A stretch of DNA of 64,000 nt from Fodinibacter sp963834965. Its GTDB lineage: Bacteria; Actinomycetota; Actinomycetes; Actinomycetales; Dermatophilaceae. The translations under genes were made by a program, and so were the position numbers. Location: NCBI GenBank assembly GCA_963834965.1, contig CAWIEI010000033.1, positions 1 through 64,000 on the forward strand. The letters are read 5' to 3'. Position 1 is the stretch's first letter; each line of letters opens with the position of its first letter. Shown piece by piece: positions 52,907-62,440 of this stretch. The notes under the pieces are model-generated. The model was not told the DNA's origin. It made no database searches and was given only the letters and a program-made list of their open reading frames with translations.

Positions 52907-55108
52907 ATGCCGTTTCCGTTCCGCCGCACCTCGCTCGCGGCTGGTCTCGCGGCGTTGGCCTTGACGCTCGGTGGCCTCCCCGCCATGGCGGCCACTCCGT
53001 CGGCGCCTGTACCGAGGGCGGTGGCGCCCCGCACGACGACCGCGGCCGCGGCGGGCTACACCGTCGAGAAGACGGGCGGCCTGACCGAGCTCAAAGAGCA
53101 GAACCCGGCCGGCGGGGGGGCCATCTTCGACTCCCGCCGCCCCTCCGGCACGGGTGTCGGCAGCCCGTTGATGCCGCAGCGCACGATCTCCTTCCCCCTC
53201 GCCGTCGGCGGGCTGACGGTCCCGGCCGACGCGACCGCCGTCATCCTCAACGTCACGGCGATCGCGCCCACGCGGGCCGGCTGGCTCACGGTCTGGCCGT
53301 CCGACCGCACCCGACCCGCGGCATCCACCCTGAACTTCGCCCCCGGAACGCCGACGCCCAACCTCGCGGTCGTGCCGGTCACCGCGTCGCGCACGCTCAA
53401 GGTCATGAACGGCTCGTCCGGCTCGACGCAGGTGCTCGTCACCTTCGAGGGCTGGGTGCGGTCCAACGGCGGTGTCCAGCGACCGGGCTCGCTCACGCCG
53501 ACCACCGGCACGCGGGTCGTCGACACCCGCACCGCGGGTCCTGCCGTGCCGGCCCGGGGGTACCGCGACGTGAGCGTGGGCGGTCACGGCGTACCCGTGG
53601 GAGCGTCCGCCGCGCTGCTCGACGTGGTCGCCGTCAAGCCGACCCGCGCCGGCTACCTCGTCGCGCACCCCTCCGACACCGCCCGGCCCACCAGCACCGC
53701 GCTCAGCTACCGGGTCGGCTCCGACCGGGCTGCCCTGACCCTCACCAAGCTGTCCGCCACCGGCAAGGTGCGGGTCTGGAACATGTCGAGCGCGCCCGTG
53801 CACCTCGTCGTCGACTCCTTCGGCTGGGTCGCAGGGGGTGACTCGTCGGCGACACCGGCGGGCACCACGGCCATCACACCTCAGCGCGTCCTCGACGAGC
53901 GCGTCGGCGTCGGCAGCAGGCGGGTGATCCCGTTGCCCGCCGGCGTGCAGGGCACGGCCTCGGGCGTCGTGCTCGCCATCACCGCGACCGGGTCCACCAC
54001 GGGCTCGCACCTGCAGGTCGGGCTCAACGCCTGGGACCTCAACGCTCCTCTCGCGCTGAGCCCGAGCCTGCTGAACTTCATGCCGGGCGAGACCGTGACC
54101 AACACGGCGTACCTTCCGGTCCCCTCGCGCGGCCCTCTCGTCGTGAGTGCGACGAGCGGCACCGTGCGGGTCGTCGTCGACGTCGTGGGCATCATCGGGC
54201 CACAGGTCCTGGTCGACGGCACGGTGGTCACCGAGGCCGACGCCCAACCGGTGAACCCGGGCCGGGTGGGCAACGACCTCCGCGCCCTCGGCACGACCCC
54301 CACCCGCAGCGACGGCACCTTCTCCCGCCCGGTTCCCTTCGCCGCCTCCCCGATGCCGGTGTGCGCCAGCGTCGCCCTCGCCACGGGTGCAGCCGACCCC
54401 GCCTGGGCACGGGGCTGCGTCGGTGGAACGGTCGTCCCCACCCTGCTCCCGGCTGACACCGGCTCGAAGGTCCTCGTCGGCGACGTCCGGCTCGCCCGGG
54501 TGGGTACGGCCAGCGGGCGGGTGACCAGCCCGGCCGGCACCAGCCCGGTGGGCAGCCTGGCCGTACTGCACCGAACCGACAACGCGTACCTCGTCACCGC
54601 CGACGTCGCCGCGAACGGCACCTGGCAGATGCCGGCGGTGCCCGCTGGCACCTACGTCGCGTACGTGCGTGGCCCGACCGCAGCGCTGCTGGGCGAGGCC
54701 CTCGATGAGGTGCCGCTCATCACCACCGGCATCACCTCGCACCAGCAACGGCTCAGCCTGCTGCTCGGGTCCAACGCCACGCGCTACGTCGTGACGGCCG
54801 CCAGTGCGACGGCGGTGGGCGACGCCCAGCTGCTCGCCCCCGGCACGCTCAAGGGCGTGGTGGTCGACCCCGACGGCTCCCTGGCCGACGTCACCGTCGA
54901 GTGGCGGCACACCTCCGGCTACCTGCTGGCGTCCGGCCCGGCGGGCAGCACGCCGATGACGCACACACTGCGTCCGGGCAGCTGGGTGCTGTGCGCCACC
55001 GAGGGCGCGGTCACCCGCTGCAGCGGCGGGGGGTCGTCCTTCGCGGACGCCACGCCCGTCAGCGTCGAGTCCGGAGCAACGGTCACCACCACGGTGACCC
55101 TGCCCTGA
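52907..55108 (+). CDS. Secreted repeat protein B (paralogue pair)
   Basis: A 733-residue exported protein, co-linear with paralogue A. The signal peptide ends near residue 29 (LPAMAATP). It has the same three beta-rich repeats (ILNVTAIAPTRAGWL, STLNFAPGTPTPNLAVV, VWNMSSAPVHLVVDSFGWV), a CarboxypepD_reg-like C-terminal part, and the terminal paired cysteines CATEGAVTRC. Similarity is strongest in the first 330 residues and at the extreme C-terminus, weaker between. It is likely cell-surface or extracellular. Its promoter module matches that of A; a hairpin overlaps its stop codon. Confidence 0.85.
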   Translation: MPFPFRRTSLAAGLAALALTLGGLPAMAATPSAPVPRAVAPRTTTAAAAGYTVEKTGGLTELKEQNPAGGGAIFDSRRPSGTGVGSPLMPQRTISFPLAVGGLTVPADATAVILNVTAIAPTRAGWLTVWPSDRTRPAASTLNFAPGTPTPNLAVVPVTASRTLKVMNGSSGSTQVLVTFEGWVRSNGGVQRPGSLTPTTGTRVVDTRTAGPAVPARGYRDVSVGGHGVPVGASAALLDVVAVKPTRAGYLVAHPSDTARPTSTALSYRVGSDRAALTLTKLSATGKVRVWNMSSAPVHLVVDSFGWVAGGDSSATPAGTTAITPQRVLDERVGVGSRRVIPLPAGVQGTASGVVLAITATGSTTGSHLQVGLNAWDLNAPLALSPSLLNFMPGETVTNTAYLPVPSRGPLVVSATSGTVRVVVDVVGIIGPQVLVDGTVVTEADAQPVNPGRVGNDLRALGTTPTRSDGTFSRPVPFAASPMPVCASVALATGAADPAWARGCVGGTVVPTLLPADTGSKVLVGDVRLARVGTASGRVTSPAGTSPVGSLAVLHRTDNAYLVTADVAANGTWQMPAVPAGTYVAYVRGPTAALLGEALDEVPLITTGITSHQQRLSLLLGSNATRYVVTAASATAVGDAQLLAPGTLKGVVVDPDGSLADVTVEWRHTSGYLLASGPAGSTPMTHTLRPGSWVLCATEGAVTRCSGGGSSFADATPVSVESGATVTTTVTLP

Positions 55109-55133
55109 TCCCCTGATACGGGGGCGCTCAGGG
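55103..55133. terminator. Bidirectional hairpin between secreted paralogue B and folC
   Basis: CCCTGA (55103-55108, including the stop codon) pairs with TCAGGG (55128-55133), and inner CCCC pairs with GGGG. It lies between convergent genes. Confidence 0.5.
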
Positions 55134-55134
55134 C

Positions 55135-56544
55135 TCAGACGCTCGTCGTCCCAAGCAGCATCCGCACCTCGGCGGCGGTCACGACCGAGCCGGTGGCGAG
55201 CACGCCCCCGGTGACGCCGCCGCCCTCGTCGGCCATGCCAGCCGCGCGGTCGAGGGCGTCGGGCAGCTCGTCGACGACCACGACCCGGTGCTCACCGAAG
55301 ATGTCGGTGGCGATCTCGCCGAGCTGACGCGGCGACATCGCCCGCGGTGACGACGTGCGCGTGACGACGACCTCGTCGAGCACCGGCTCGAGCGCCTCGA
55401 GCAGCTCGGCGGCATCCTTGTCCTTCATCACGGCCACGACGCCGACCAGCCGCGCGAAGGTGAACGAGTCCGCGATGGCGTCGCGCAGGGCGCGCGCGCC
55501 GGCCGGGTTGTGTGCGGCATCCACGAGGACCGTGGGGCTGCGGCGCACGATCTCGAGCCGCCCCGGGGAGTCGACGCTCGCGAGCCCGGCGCGGACCACC
55601 TCGATGTCGAGCGCCTGCTCGCCGCCGCCCAGGAACGCCTCGACCGCCGCGACCGCGACGGCCGCGTTCTGCGCCTGGTGCGAGCCGTGCAGCGGCAGGA
55701 ACAGGTCGCCGTACTCCGCGGCCAGGCCACGCAGCGAGACCTGCTGGCCCCCCACCGCGACATCGCGCGCCGTGACGCCGAAGTCGTTGCCCTCGAAGAC
55801 GATCCGCGCACCGATCTCGGTGGCTCGCTCGACGAGCACCTCGGCTGCCTCGGGCGCCTGCTGCAGCCCGACCACGGTGATCGCATCGGCCTTGATGATG
55901 CCGGCCTTCTCGCCGGCGATCTCTTCGACGGTGTCGCCGAGGAAGTGCCGGTGGTCGAGGTCGATCGGGGTGACGACGGAGACCGGCGCGTCGACGACGT
56001 TGGTGGCGTCCCATGAGCCACCCATGCCCACCTCCACGACCGCGACGTCGACCGGCAGGTCGGCGAACGCGGCGTACGCGACCGCCACGAGCACCTCGAA
56101 GTAGGTCATCGGCGGGCCGCCGTCGATGATCGAGCGGGCGTCGACCATCTCGACGAACGGGATGACCTCGTCGTAGGCGCTGAGGAACCGCTCCGCGTCG
56201 ATCGAGCGCCCCCCGACGGCGATCCGCTCGAGCATGGAGTGCAGGTGCGGCGAGGTGAACCGGCCGGTGTTCAGACCCAGCTCGCGCAGCAGCGCCTCGA
56301 TGATCCGCGCCGTGCTGGTCTTGCCGTTGGTGCCGGTGACGTGGATGACCGGGAAGGTGCGCTGCGGGTCGCCGAGCAGCTCCATGACCGCGCGGATCCG
56401 GTCGAGCGACGGCTCGAGGTCGTGCTCGGGCGCACGGGAGAGGATCGACGCCTCCACCTCCCGCATCCGACGGTTCAGCTGGAGCTGGTGCGCGGCATCG
56501 CGCTGGGCGGCATCGGGGGCAGGGCTCACCCGCCCATTGTCCAC
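55135..56544 (-). CDS. folC: Folylpolyglutamate synthase / dihydrofolate synthase
   Basis: A 469-residue Mur-ligase-fold enzyme that adds glutamate to folates. The P-loop VIHVTGTNGKTSTARII (about residues 66-82), FTSPHLHSMLERI, VVEVGMGGSWDATNVV and GEKAGIIK are intact, and the C-terminal domain has LVDAAHNPAGARAL. The GTG at 56544 is the longest start; GTG 56529, with ACAATG 5 nt upstream, is an alternative. In related genomes DUF4233 and ndk follow directly; here about 5.4 kb intervene. Confidence 0.94.
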   Translation of the reverse strand: MDNGRVSPAPDAAQRDAAHQLQLNRRMREVEASILSRAPEHDLEPSLDRIRAVMELLGDPQRTFPVIHVTGTNGKTSTARIIEALLRELGLNTGRFTSPHLHSMLERIAVGGRSIDAERFLSAYDEVIPFVEMVDARSIIDGGPPMTYFEVLVAVAYAAFADLPVDVAVVEVGMGGSWDATNVVDAPVSVVTPIDLDHRHFLGDTVEEIAGEKAGIIKADAITVVGLQQAPEAAEVLVERATEIGARIVFEGNDFGVTARDVAVGGQQVSLRGLAAEYGDLFLPLHGSHQAQNAAVAVAAVEAFLGGGEQALDIEVVRAGLASVDSPGRLEIVRRSPTVLVDAAHNPAGARALRDAIADSFTFARLVGVVAVMKDKDAAELLEALEPVLDEVVVTRTSSPRAMSPRQLGEIATDIFGEHRVVVVDELPDALDRAAGMADEGGGVTGGVLATGSVVTAAEVRMLLGTTSV

Positions 56545-56562
56545 GCCCGTGCGGGCCGGTGG

Positions 56563-58647
56563 TCACCCGCAGCCGGAGCAGCCACCACGGGGGCCGACCC
56601 AGCCGACTCCGTCGAAACCACGCGCCGGCGAGTCCGCCGCCAGTCCTCGAGCATCCGGCCGGAGCTTGACGACGAAGCGCTGGCCGCCAACGGCGTCGCC
56701 GTTTCGGCCGGCATCCACCTGCCACACGTCCATCGCTGCGATCCCGGCACCCAGGGGCGCCTTGGCCGCGGGCACGAACCGCAGCCCCAGGGCAGCCAGC
56801 TGACCCGGCTCGAGCACGATCGGCCCGAGCCAGGCACCGTCGCCGGCCACGCGGAACCGGTCCTCGCCGATCGGCTCGACGCCCTTGGCCTCGGTACCTG
56901 CCGCCTTCCAGAGCTCGAGCAGCTCACGGCTCGGCTCCATCCACACCTGGCCCCACTCGAACATCGAGCGCTCCCCGGGGGCGTCGGCGAACACCAGGCG
57001 CACCTTGGCCACCTCGCGGGTGTGGTTCGCGATGATCGCGGCGCTCTCCCGGCCGTCGGACACCTCGTCGACGACAGTGATGTTCTTCCAGACGATGTTG
57101 TTGTTGTTCTGCACGTTCGCGTAGAGGTTGCCGGTCTCCGGGCTGGTCATGCCGAAGTCCGGAGCCGGCCCGGTCTCGATCCGGGCCAGCAGGCAGAAGT
57201 GGCCCCGGTCCGCTCCGAACGACGCGTAGTCCGCCGGGTTCGGCGGCGCCCACGGGAAGGCGAGGATCTCGTCGTCGCCGGCCGACACCGACACCGACTG
57301 CGCGCCGAGGTCACCCCCCATCAGTGCCGGAGCGGTGACGCTGCCGTCCCACGGTGCGGGCCATGACAGCCCGGTGGAGGCCTTGGCCCAGTAGAGCCGC
57401 ACGGTGCCGGACGCCGACCCGGTGCACCCGCGGTTGCGCACCCGCACGTAGACAGCGGTCGTGGCGGAGCCGTACTCGGGGTTCTGGTGATCCTGGTTGG
57501 CGATGCCGTTGTTGTCGTTGCGAACCCAGATGTCGTCGCTGATCCACATCGGCTGGCTCGAGGGGTCGGGCTCGGCGCCCATGTCGTCGGAGACGTCCTT
57601 GGCCCACAGGTCGTTGACCGCACCGCTCGTCGGTACCAGGCCGTCGGAGGCGAGCAGGGCAGCACGAACGGTCTGCAGCGTGGCGTCCATCCGCTCGCTC
57701 TGACCGGCGGTGAACATGAACATCGAGTCGTCGTCGGTGTAGTCCATGTAGTTCATGAACATGTCGCCGTTGGGCCCGTTGCTGCAGGACACCTGCGGGA
57801 AGGCCGGCTTGCCGAAGTGCTTGTCGCCCTGGTTCGGGGTGTCCGCCACGTTGTCGGAGCCGGTGCAAGCGCCGTTGTCGTCGCCCCAGATGTGGTTGAG
57901 GTTGAGGTAGTGCCCGATCTCGTGGGTCAGCGTGCGACCGAGGTCGTACGGGGCGTCGAGGGTGCCCGTCGAGCCGAACGCCCGGTAGTGGCACCGCACG
58001 CCCTGGTTCGGCATCCCCGGGAAGCTGCCCTTGCCCAGCAGCCCGTCGGTGTAGTTGCACACCCAGATGTTGAGGTATTTCGACTCGTCCCACGGGTCGT
58101 GGCCGCCACCGGCTGCGCTCAGCATCCCGGTCTGGTTACGGGTCCAGCCGGTCACCGCGGTGTTCGTCCGGGTGATCCCGTCGGTGGCGGCGCAGCCCGG
58201 GCCGCGCACGGCTAGGGCGAACTCGACGCGGCAGTCGGCTGCCACCCCGGCGTACGCCGAAGGCACCAGGCCGGCGTCCGCGTTGAGCCTGCGGTAGTCG
58301 GCGTTGAGCACGTCGAGCTGCGAGTGGATCTGGGCGTCGGAGATGTTCTCGGCGGCGGTGTGCCACACGACGTGCACGACCACCGGGATGCGGATCAGGC
58401 CGGTGCGTGACCCCTCCTCCCCGAAGGCGGTGATCCACGCCTGTACGTCGCGTTCGATCTGGCGCCGCCGCCAGCGGTACTCGGGGTCGAGGCGCACCAG
58501 CCGCCGGTGCTCCTCCATCGTCCCGCAGCGGTCGCCGCGCCGGGACTGCCCGTCCGGGTCCTTCGGGTCACGTGGCGTCAGGGGGCCGTCGATGGGGAAC
58601 CGCGTGCGCCCGAAAGTGCTCTCGGTGCCGTTGTCCGGTGTGGTCAT
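56563..58647 (-). CDS. M43-type (pappalysin/cytophagalysin-like) zinc metalloprotease
   Basis: A 694-residue metzincin. The zinc motif HEIGHYLNLNH is at about residue 240, with a downstream Met-turn FMNYMDYT (about 296), both typical of M43. A PVVVHVVWHTAAENISDAQI segment and ISSQ-like spacing also fit the family. The second half is beta-rich and unassigned, and the protein ends in GGCSGCG. Unlike most M43 enzymes it shows no signal peptide; it starts MTTPDNGTESTFGR after a clear AGGAGGA Shine-Dalgarno. It lies between ileS and folC, an unusual place. Confidence 0.83.
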   Translation of the reverse strand: MTTPDNGTESTFGRTRFPIDGPLTPRDPKDPDGQSRRGDRCGTMEEHRRLVRLDPEYRWRRRQIERDVQAWITAFGEEGSRTGLIRIPVVVHVVWHTAAENISDAQIHSQLDVLNADYRRLNADAGLVPSAYAGVAADCRVEFALAVRGPGCAATDGITRTNTAVTGWTRNQTGMLSAAGGGHDPWDESKYLNIWVCNYTDGLLGKGSFPGMPNQGVRCHYRAFGSTGTLDAPYDLGRTLTHEIGHYLNLNHIWGDDNGACTGSDNVADTPNQGDKHFGKPAFPQVSCSNGPNGDMFMNYMDYTDDDSMFMFTAGQSERMDATLQTVRAALLASDGLVPTSGAVNDLWAKDVSDDMGAEPDPSSQPMWISDDIWVRNDNNGIANQDHQNPEYGSATTAVYVRVRNRGCTGSASGTVRLYWAKASTGLSWPAPWDGSVTAPALMGGDLGAQSVSVSAGDDEILAFPWAPPNPADYASFGADRGHFCLLARIETGPAPDFGMTSPETGNLYANVQNNNNIVWKNITVVDEVSDGRESAAIIANHTREVAKVRLVFADAPGERSMFEWGQVWMEPSRELLELWKAAGTEAKGVEPIGEDRFRVAGDGAWLGPIVLEPGQLAALGLRFVPAAKAPLGAGIAAMDVWQVDAGRNGDAVGGQRFVVKLRPDARGLAADSPARGFDGVGWVGPRGGCSGCG

Positions 58648-58659
58648 GACGTCCTCCTG

Positions 58660-58711
58660 AGCGGGTCGGCCGTGTTGCCGTCACCCGAAGGAGCGCACGA
58701 CCCGACCCGCT
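58660..58711. other. 10-bp inverted repeat between ileS and the metalloprotease gene
   Basis: AGCGGGTCGG (58660-58669) pairs with CCGACCCGCT (58702-58711) over a 32-nt loop. It may terminate ileS transcripts or structure the protease leader. Confidence 0.45.
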
Positions 58712-58735
58712 GATACCACGGCGCGCCGGGCCGGG

Positions 58736-61700
58736 TCAGCGCTTCGTGACCCGCAGGCGTGCCGGGTATCGCTCGCCGATGACGACCTCGGTGACGTCGT
58801 CGGCGTCGCGGTCGAGGGCGTCGAGGTCGAGCGTCACGTTGAGCTCCTCGGCGAGGGTCTCGCCGGCCACGAGCTCGCGGTGGCCGATGGCGGCGCGGTA
58901 GACGAACTCGCTGCCGGTCACCTCGAGGGTGATCCGGTCAGAGACGTCGAACCCGGCGTCGCGGCGGGCCTGCTGCACCGCACGCACCAGGTCGCGCGCA
59001 GCGCCCTCGACCTCGAGCTCGGGGCTCACGTCGGTGTCGAGCACGACGAAGCCGCCGCCGGGCAGCATCCCGGTGGTGTGCGACCCGGCCTGCTCGGCAT
59101 CGACCACCGTCTCGACGACGTACTCGCCTGCCACGAGGGCCAGCCCGCCGGAGGTGACGGTGCCGTCGTCGGCCACCGACCAGTCGCCGGTCTTGCTGCC
59201 CTTGATCGCGGTCTGTACATCACGACCCAGCCGGGGGCCGGCGGCACGCGCGTTGACGACGAGCCGCTGGCTGATGCCGAAGTCCGACTCGTGCGCCTCG
59301 GCGACGTCGAGCACGCTCACCGCCTTGACGTTGAGCTCGTCGGCGACGATGCCCGTGAACGGCCGCAGCCCGTCGGGGTCGGTGGTGACCACGGTCAGCT
59401 GCGGCAGCGGCAGGCGCACCCGCAGCTTCTCGGCCTTGCGCAGGCTGGAGCCGGTGGAGCAGACGGCCCGCACCTGGTCCATGGCGGCGACGAGGGCGTC
59501 GTCGGCGGGCAACGTGCCGGCATCCGGCCAGTCCTCGAGGTGCACCGAGCGGCCGCCGGTGAGGCCGCGCCAGATCTCCTCGGTGACCAGGGGCAGCAGG
59601 GGGGCTGCCACTCGGGTGAGCACCTCGAGGGTGGTGTAGAGCGTGTCGAAGGCGGCGCGCGCCACCGCACCATCGCCGGCGGCGGTGTCCCAGAACCGTT
59701 CCCGTGACCGGCGGATGTACCAGTTCGTCATGGCGTCAACGAACTGGCGCACCGACTCGCACGCACCCGGGATGTCGTAGGCGTCCATCTGGCGCTGCAC
59801 CGTCTCGACCATGCCACGCAGCTTGGCGAGCAGGTAGCGGTCGAGCGGGTCGGTGGATGCCGTTGAACACTGGGCCGTGTAGCCCTTGCCGCCGTCGAAC
59901 GCGTTGGCGTAGAGGCTGAAGAACGACCAGCTGTTCCACAGCGGGATGAGCACCTGGCGCACGCCCTCACGGATGCCCTCCTCGGTGACGATCAGGTTGC
60001 TGCCACGCAGGATGCCGCTCGACATCAGGAACCAGCGCATGGCATCGGCGCCGTCGCGGTTGAACACCTCCGAGACGTCGGGGTAGTTCTTCAGCGACTT
60101 GCTCATCTTCTGGCCGTCGCTGCCCAGCACGATGCCGTGGCTGACGCAGGAGGAGAAGGCGGGCCGGTCGAACAGCGCTGTCGCCAGCACGTGCAGCGTG
60201 TAGAACCAGCCGCGGGTCTGCCCGATGTACTCGACGATGAAGTCGCCCGGGAAGTGGTGCTCGAACCACTCGGCGTTCTCGAACGGGTAGTGCACCTGCG
60301 CGAACGACATCGAGCCCGAGTCGAACCAGACGTCGAGCACGTCCTCGACGCGGCGCATCGTGGAGTTGCCGGTCGGGTCGTCGGGGTTGGGCCGGGTGAG
60401 GTGGTCGATGAACGGCCGGTGCAGGTCGGGCTCACCGTGCTCGTTGAGCGGCAGGCGGCCGAAGTCGCGCTCGAGCTCCTCGAAGGAGCCGTAGACGTCG
60501 ATCCGCGGGTACGCGGGGTCGTCGGAGCGCCACACCGGGATCGGGCTGCCCCAGAACCGGTTTCGGGAGATCGACCAGTCACGGGCGTTCTCGAGCCACT
60601 TGCCGAACTGGCCGTCCTTGACGTGGTCGGGCACCCAGGTGATCTCCTGGTTCAGCTCGACCATCCGGTCCTTGAACTTCGTGACCTCGACGAACCACGA
60701 CGAGACGGCCATGTAGATGAGCGGCTCGCGGCAGCGCCAGCAGTGGGGGTAGCTGTGGTCGTAGGTCTCGCGGCGCAGGAGCACGGTGCCCTCGGTGACC
60801 GAACCGTGGTCGCCTTCGCCGGCAGTCGCGGCCTTGAGGTGGTCGATGACGACCGGGTTGGCGTCGAAGACGTGCAGGCCCTCGTAGTCGGCGACCGGGA
60901 AGGTGAACTTGCCGTCCGGGCCGACGGGGACGACCGGTGCGATGCCGTACTGGTCGGTGAGCTGCTTGTCCTCCTCACCGAAGGCCGGCGCGATGTGCAC
61001 GATGCCGGTGCCGTCGTCGGTGGTGACGTAGTCAGCGGCCAGCACGACGTGTGACTTGGCGTGACCGAGGTAGTAGGAGAACGGCGGGGTGTAGCGGCGC
61101 CCGACCAGCTCGGAACCCTTGAGCCGCTGCACGACTCGCTCCCCGGCATCCTCACCGAGCTCGCGGGCATACGCGGCCAGCCGCGCCTCGGCGAGCAGGT
61201 AGCGCTCGGTGCGGCCGGTGAAGTCGGACTCCACCACCACGTAGTCGATGTCCGGGCGCACCGCCATCGCCAGGTTGCTGGGCAGGGTCCATGGGGTGGT
61301 GGTCCAGATCAGGGCCAGCTCACCGGTCTCGAGGCGGTAGCCGACAGTGACGGCCGGGTCCTGCCGGTTCTTGTAGACCTCCTCGTCCATCCGCAGCTCG
61401 TGGTTGGAGAGCGGCGTCTGGTCGTTCCAGCAGTAGGGCAGGCAACGGAAGCCCTCGTAGACCAGCCCCTTGTCGTAGAGCGTCTTGAACGCCCAGAGCA
61501 CCGACTCCATGAACGTGGGGTTCAGCGTCTTGTAGTCGTTCTCGAAGTCGACCCAGCGGGCCTGGCGGGTGACGTACTCCTGCCACTCCCCCGCGTACTT
61601 CATCACCGAGTCACGGCACTTGGCGTTGAAGGACTCGATCCCCAGCTCGAGGATCTCCTCCTTGGTCTTGATGCCGAGCTGGCTCATCGCCTCGAGCTCG

Positions 61701-62029
61701 GCGGGCAGGCCGTGGGTGTCCCAGCCGAACCGGCGCTCGACCCGGCGGCCGCGCATCGTCTCGTAGCGGGGGACGATGTCCTTGACGTAGCCGGTGAGCA
61801 GGTGCCCGTAGTGGGGCAGGCCGTTGGCGAAGGGCGGGCCGTCGTAGAAGACGAACTCGTTCGCGCCGTCCTCCCCCGCAGGCCGGTTCTCGATCGATGC
61901 CGCGAAGGTGTCGTCGGCCGCCCACCGGGCCAGCACGGCATCCTCGATCTGCGGGAAATGGGGGCTCGCGGGCACACCGAACGCGGTGCCGGTGTGCTCA
62001 CCGGTCGTGGAGACCTGGGGGTACGTCAT
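58736..62029 (-). CDS. ileS: Isoleucyl-tRNA synthetase
   Basis: A 1097-residue class Ia synthetase. The HIGH-equivalent lies in PFANGLPHYGHLLTG (about residues 66-80); the KMSKS motif is in GQKMSKSLKNYPD (about 640); the editing domain and C-terminal anticodon-binding region are complete. Length and motifs fit the long actinobacterial (eukaryote-like) IleRS type, often linked to mupirocin insensitivity. ATG 62029 has AGGAG about 8 nt upstream; in-frame codons further upstream belong to the T-box leader. Confidence 0.96.
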   Translation of the reverse strand: MTYPQVSTTGEHTGTAFGVPASPHFPQIEDAVLARWAADDTFAASIENRPAGEDGANEFVFYDGPPFANGLPHYGHLLTGYVKDIVPRYETMRGRRVERRFGWDTHGLPAELEAMSQLGIKTKEEILELGIESFNAKCRDSVMKYAGEWQEYVTRQARWVDFENDYKTLNPTFMESVLWAFKTLYDKGLVYEGFRCLPYCWNDQTPLSNHELRMDEEVYKNRQDPAVTVGYRLETGELALIWTTTPWTLPSNLAMAVRPDIDYVVVESDFTGRTERYLLAEARLAAYARELGEDAGERVVQRLKGSELVGRRYTPPFSYYLGHAKSHVVLAADYVTTDDGTGIVHIAPAFGEEDKQLTDQYGIAPVVPVGPDGKFTFPVADYEGLHVFDANPVVIDHLKAATAGEGDHGSVTEGTVLLRRETYDHSYPHCWRCREPLIYMAVSSWFVEVTKFKDRMVELNQEITWVPDHVKDGQFGKWLENARDWSISRNRFWGSPIPVWRSDDPAYPRIDVYGSFEELERDFGRLPLNEHGEPDLHRPFIDHLTRPNPDDPTGNSTMRRVEDVLDVWFDSGSMSFAQVHYPFENAEWFEHHFPGDFIVEYIGQTRGWFYTLHVLATALFDRPAFSSCVSHGIVLGSDGQKMSKSLKNYPDVSEVFNRDGADAMRWFLMSSGILRGSNLIVTEEGIREGVRQVLIPLWNSWSFFSLYANAFDGGKGYTAQCSTASTDPLDRYLLAKLRGMVETVQRQMDAYDIPGACESVRQFVDAMTNWYIRRSRERFWDTAAGDGAVARAAFDTLYTTLEVLTRVAAPLLPLVTEEIWRGLTGGRSVHLEDWPDAGTLPADDALVAAMDQVRAVCSTGSSLRKAEKLRVRLPLPQLTVVTTDPDGLRPFTGIVADELNVKAVSVLDVAEAHESDFGISQRLVVNARAAGPRLGRDVQTAIKGSKTGDWSVADDGTVTSGGLALVAGEYVVETVVDAEQAGSHTTGMLPGGGFVVLDTDVSPELEVEGAARDLVRAVQQARRDAGFDVSDRITLEVTGSEFVYRAAIGHRELVAGETLAEELNVTLDLDALDRDADDVTEVVIGERYPARLRVTKR

Positions 62030-62285
62030 GGGTGCTGCTCCTGCGGGTCGTCGACTCGTCGTGCTCGGGACGAGGACGAAGGGTGTCGGTTCCGGCCTCG
62101 TGGATGCCGGCCCGCTCACCTCCCGCGGTACCACCTCGCTTGCCACCACCTCTGCGCGGTGACCGCTCTTGTGCCAGGTCGTGACGTGACCCGTACGTCC
62201 GGTTCTAGTGAGGACTCTGGGGCGGATGCCGTGGGGTCCCGTTCTTCCGGAAGCTCGCCGCTGATGACGGCTCGAACGCTTGTGG
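62030..62285 (-). promoter_or_regulatory. Ile-specific T-box riboswitch leader of ileS
   Basis: On the reverse strand the conserved T-box GAGGTGGTACCGCG occurs at 62137-62124. An upstream stem region contains a plausible Ile specifier ATC at 62265-62263. Uncharged tRNA-Ile pairing to the GGTG bulge should raise ileS expression. No intrinsic terminator with a U-tract is seen, and the Shine-Dalgarno lies downstream, so translational control, as in other actinobacteria, is likely. The -10 is TAGACT at 62296-62291. Confidence 0.85.
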
Positions 62286-62440
62286 GACGGAGTCTACCGG
62301 GGGTGCGCGAGGAGGTGCGCCCACGTTTGTCGTCGTGCACGGGCTTGGGTCGGCGCGGACCGGTCGGTCAGGTCAGCCTGTTCGTGGGTTGGGCTCTGGA
62401 AGCCGAGCTGTTCGCCTGCAGCAGAATGAATTTGATGTGC

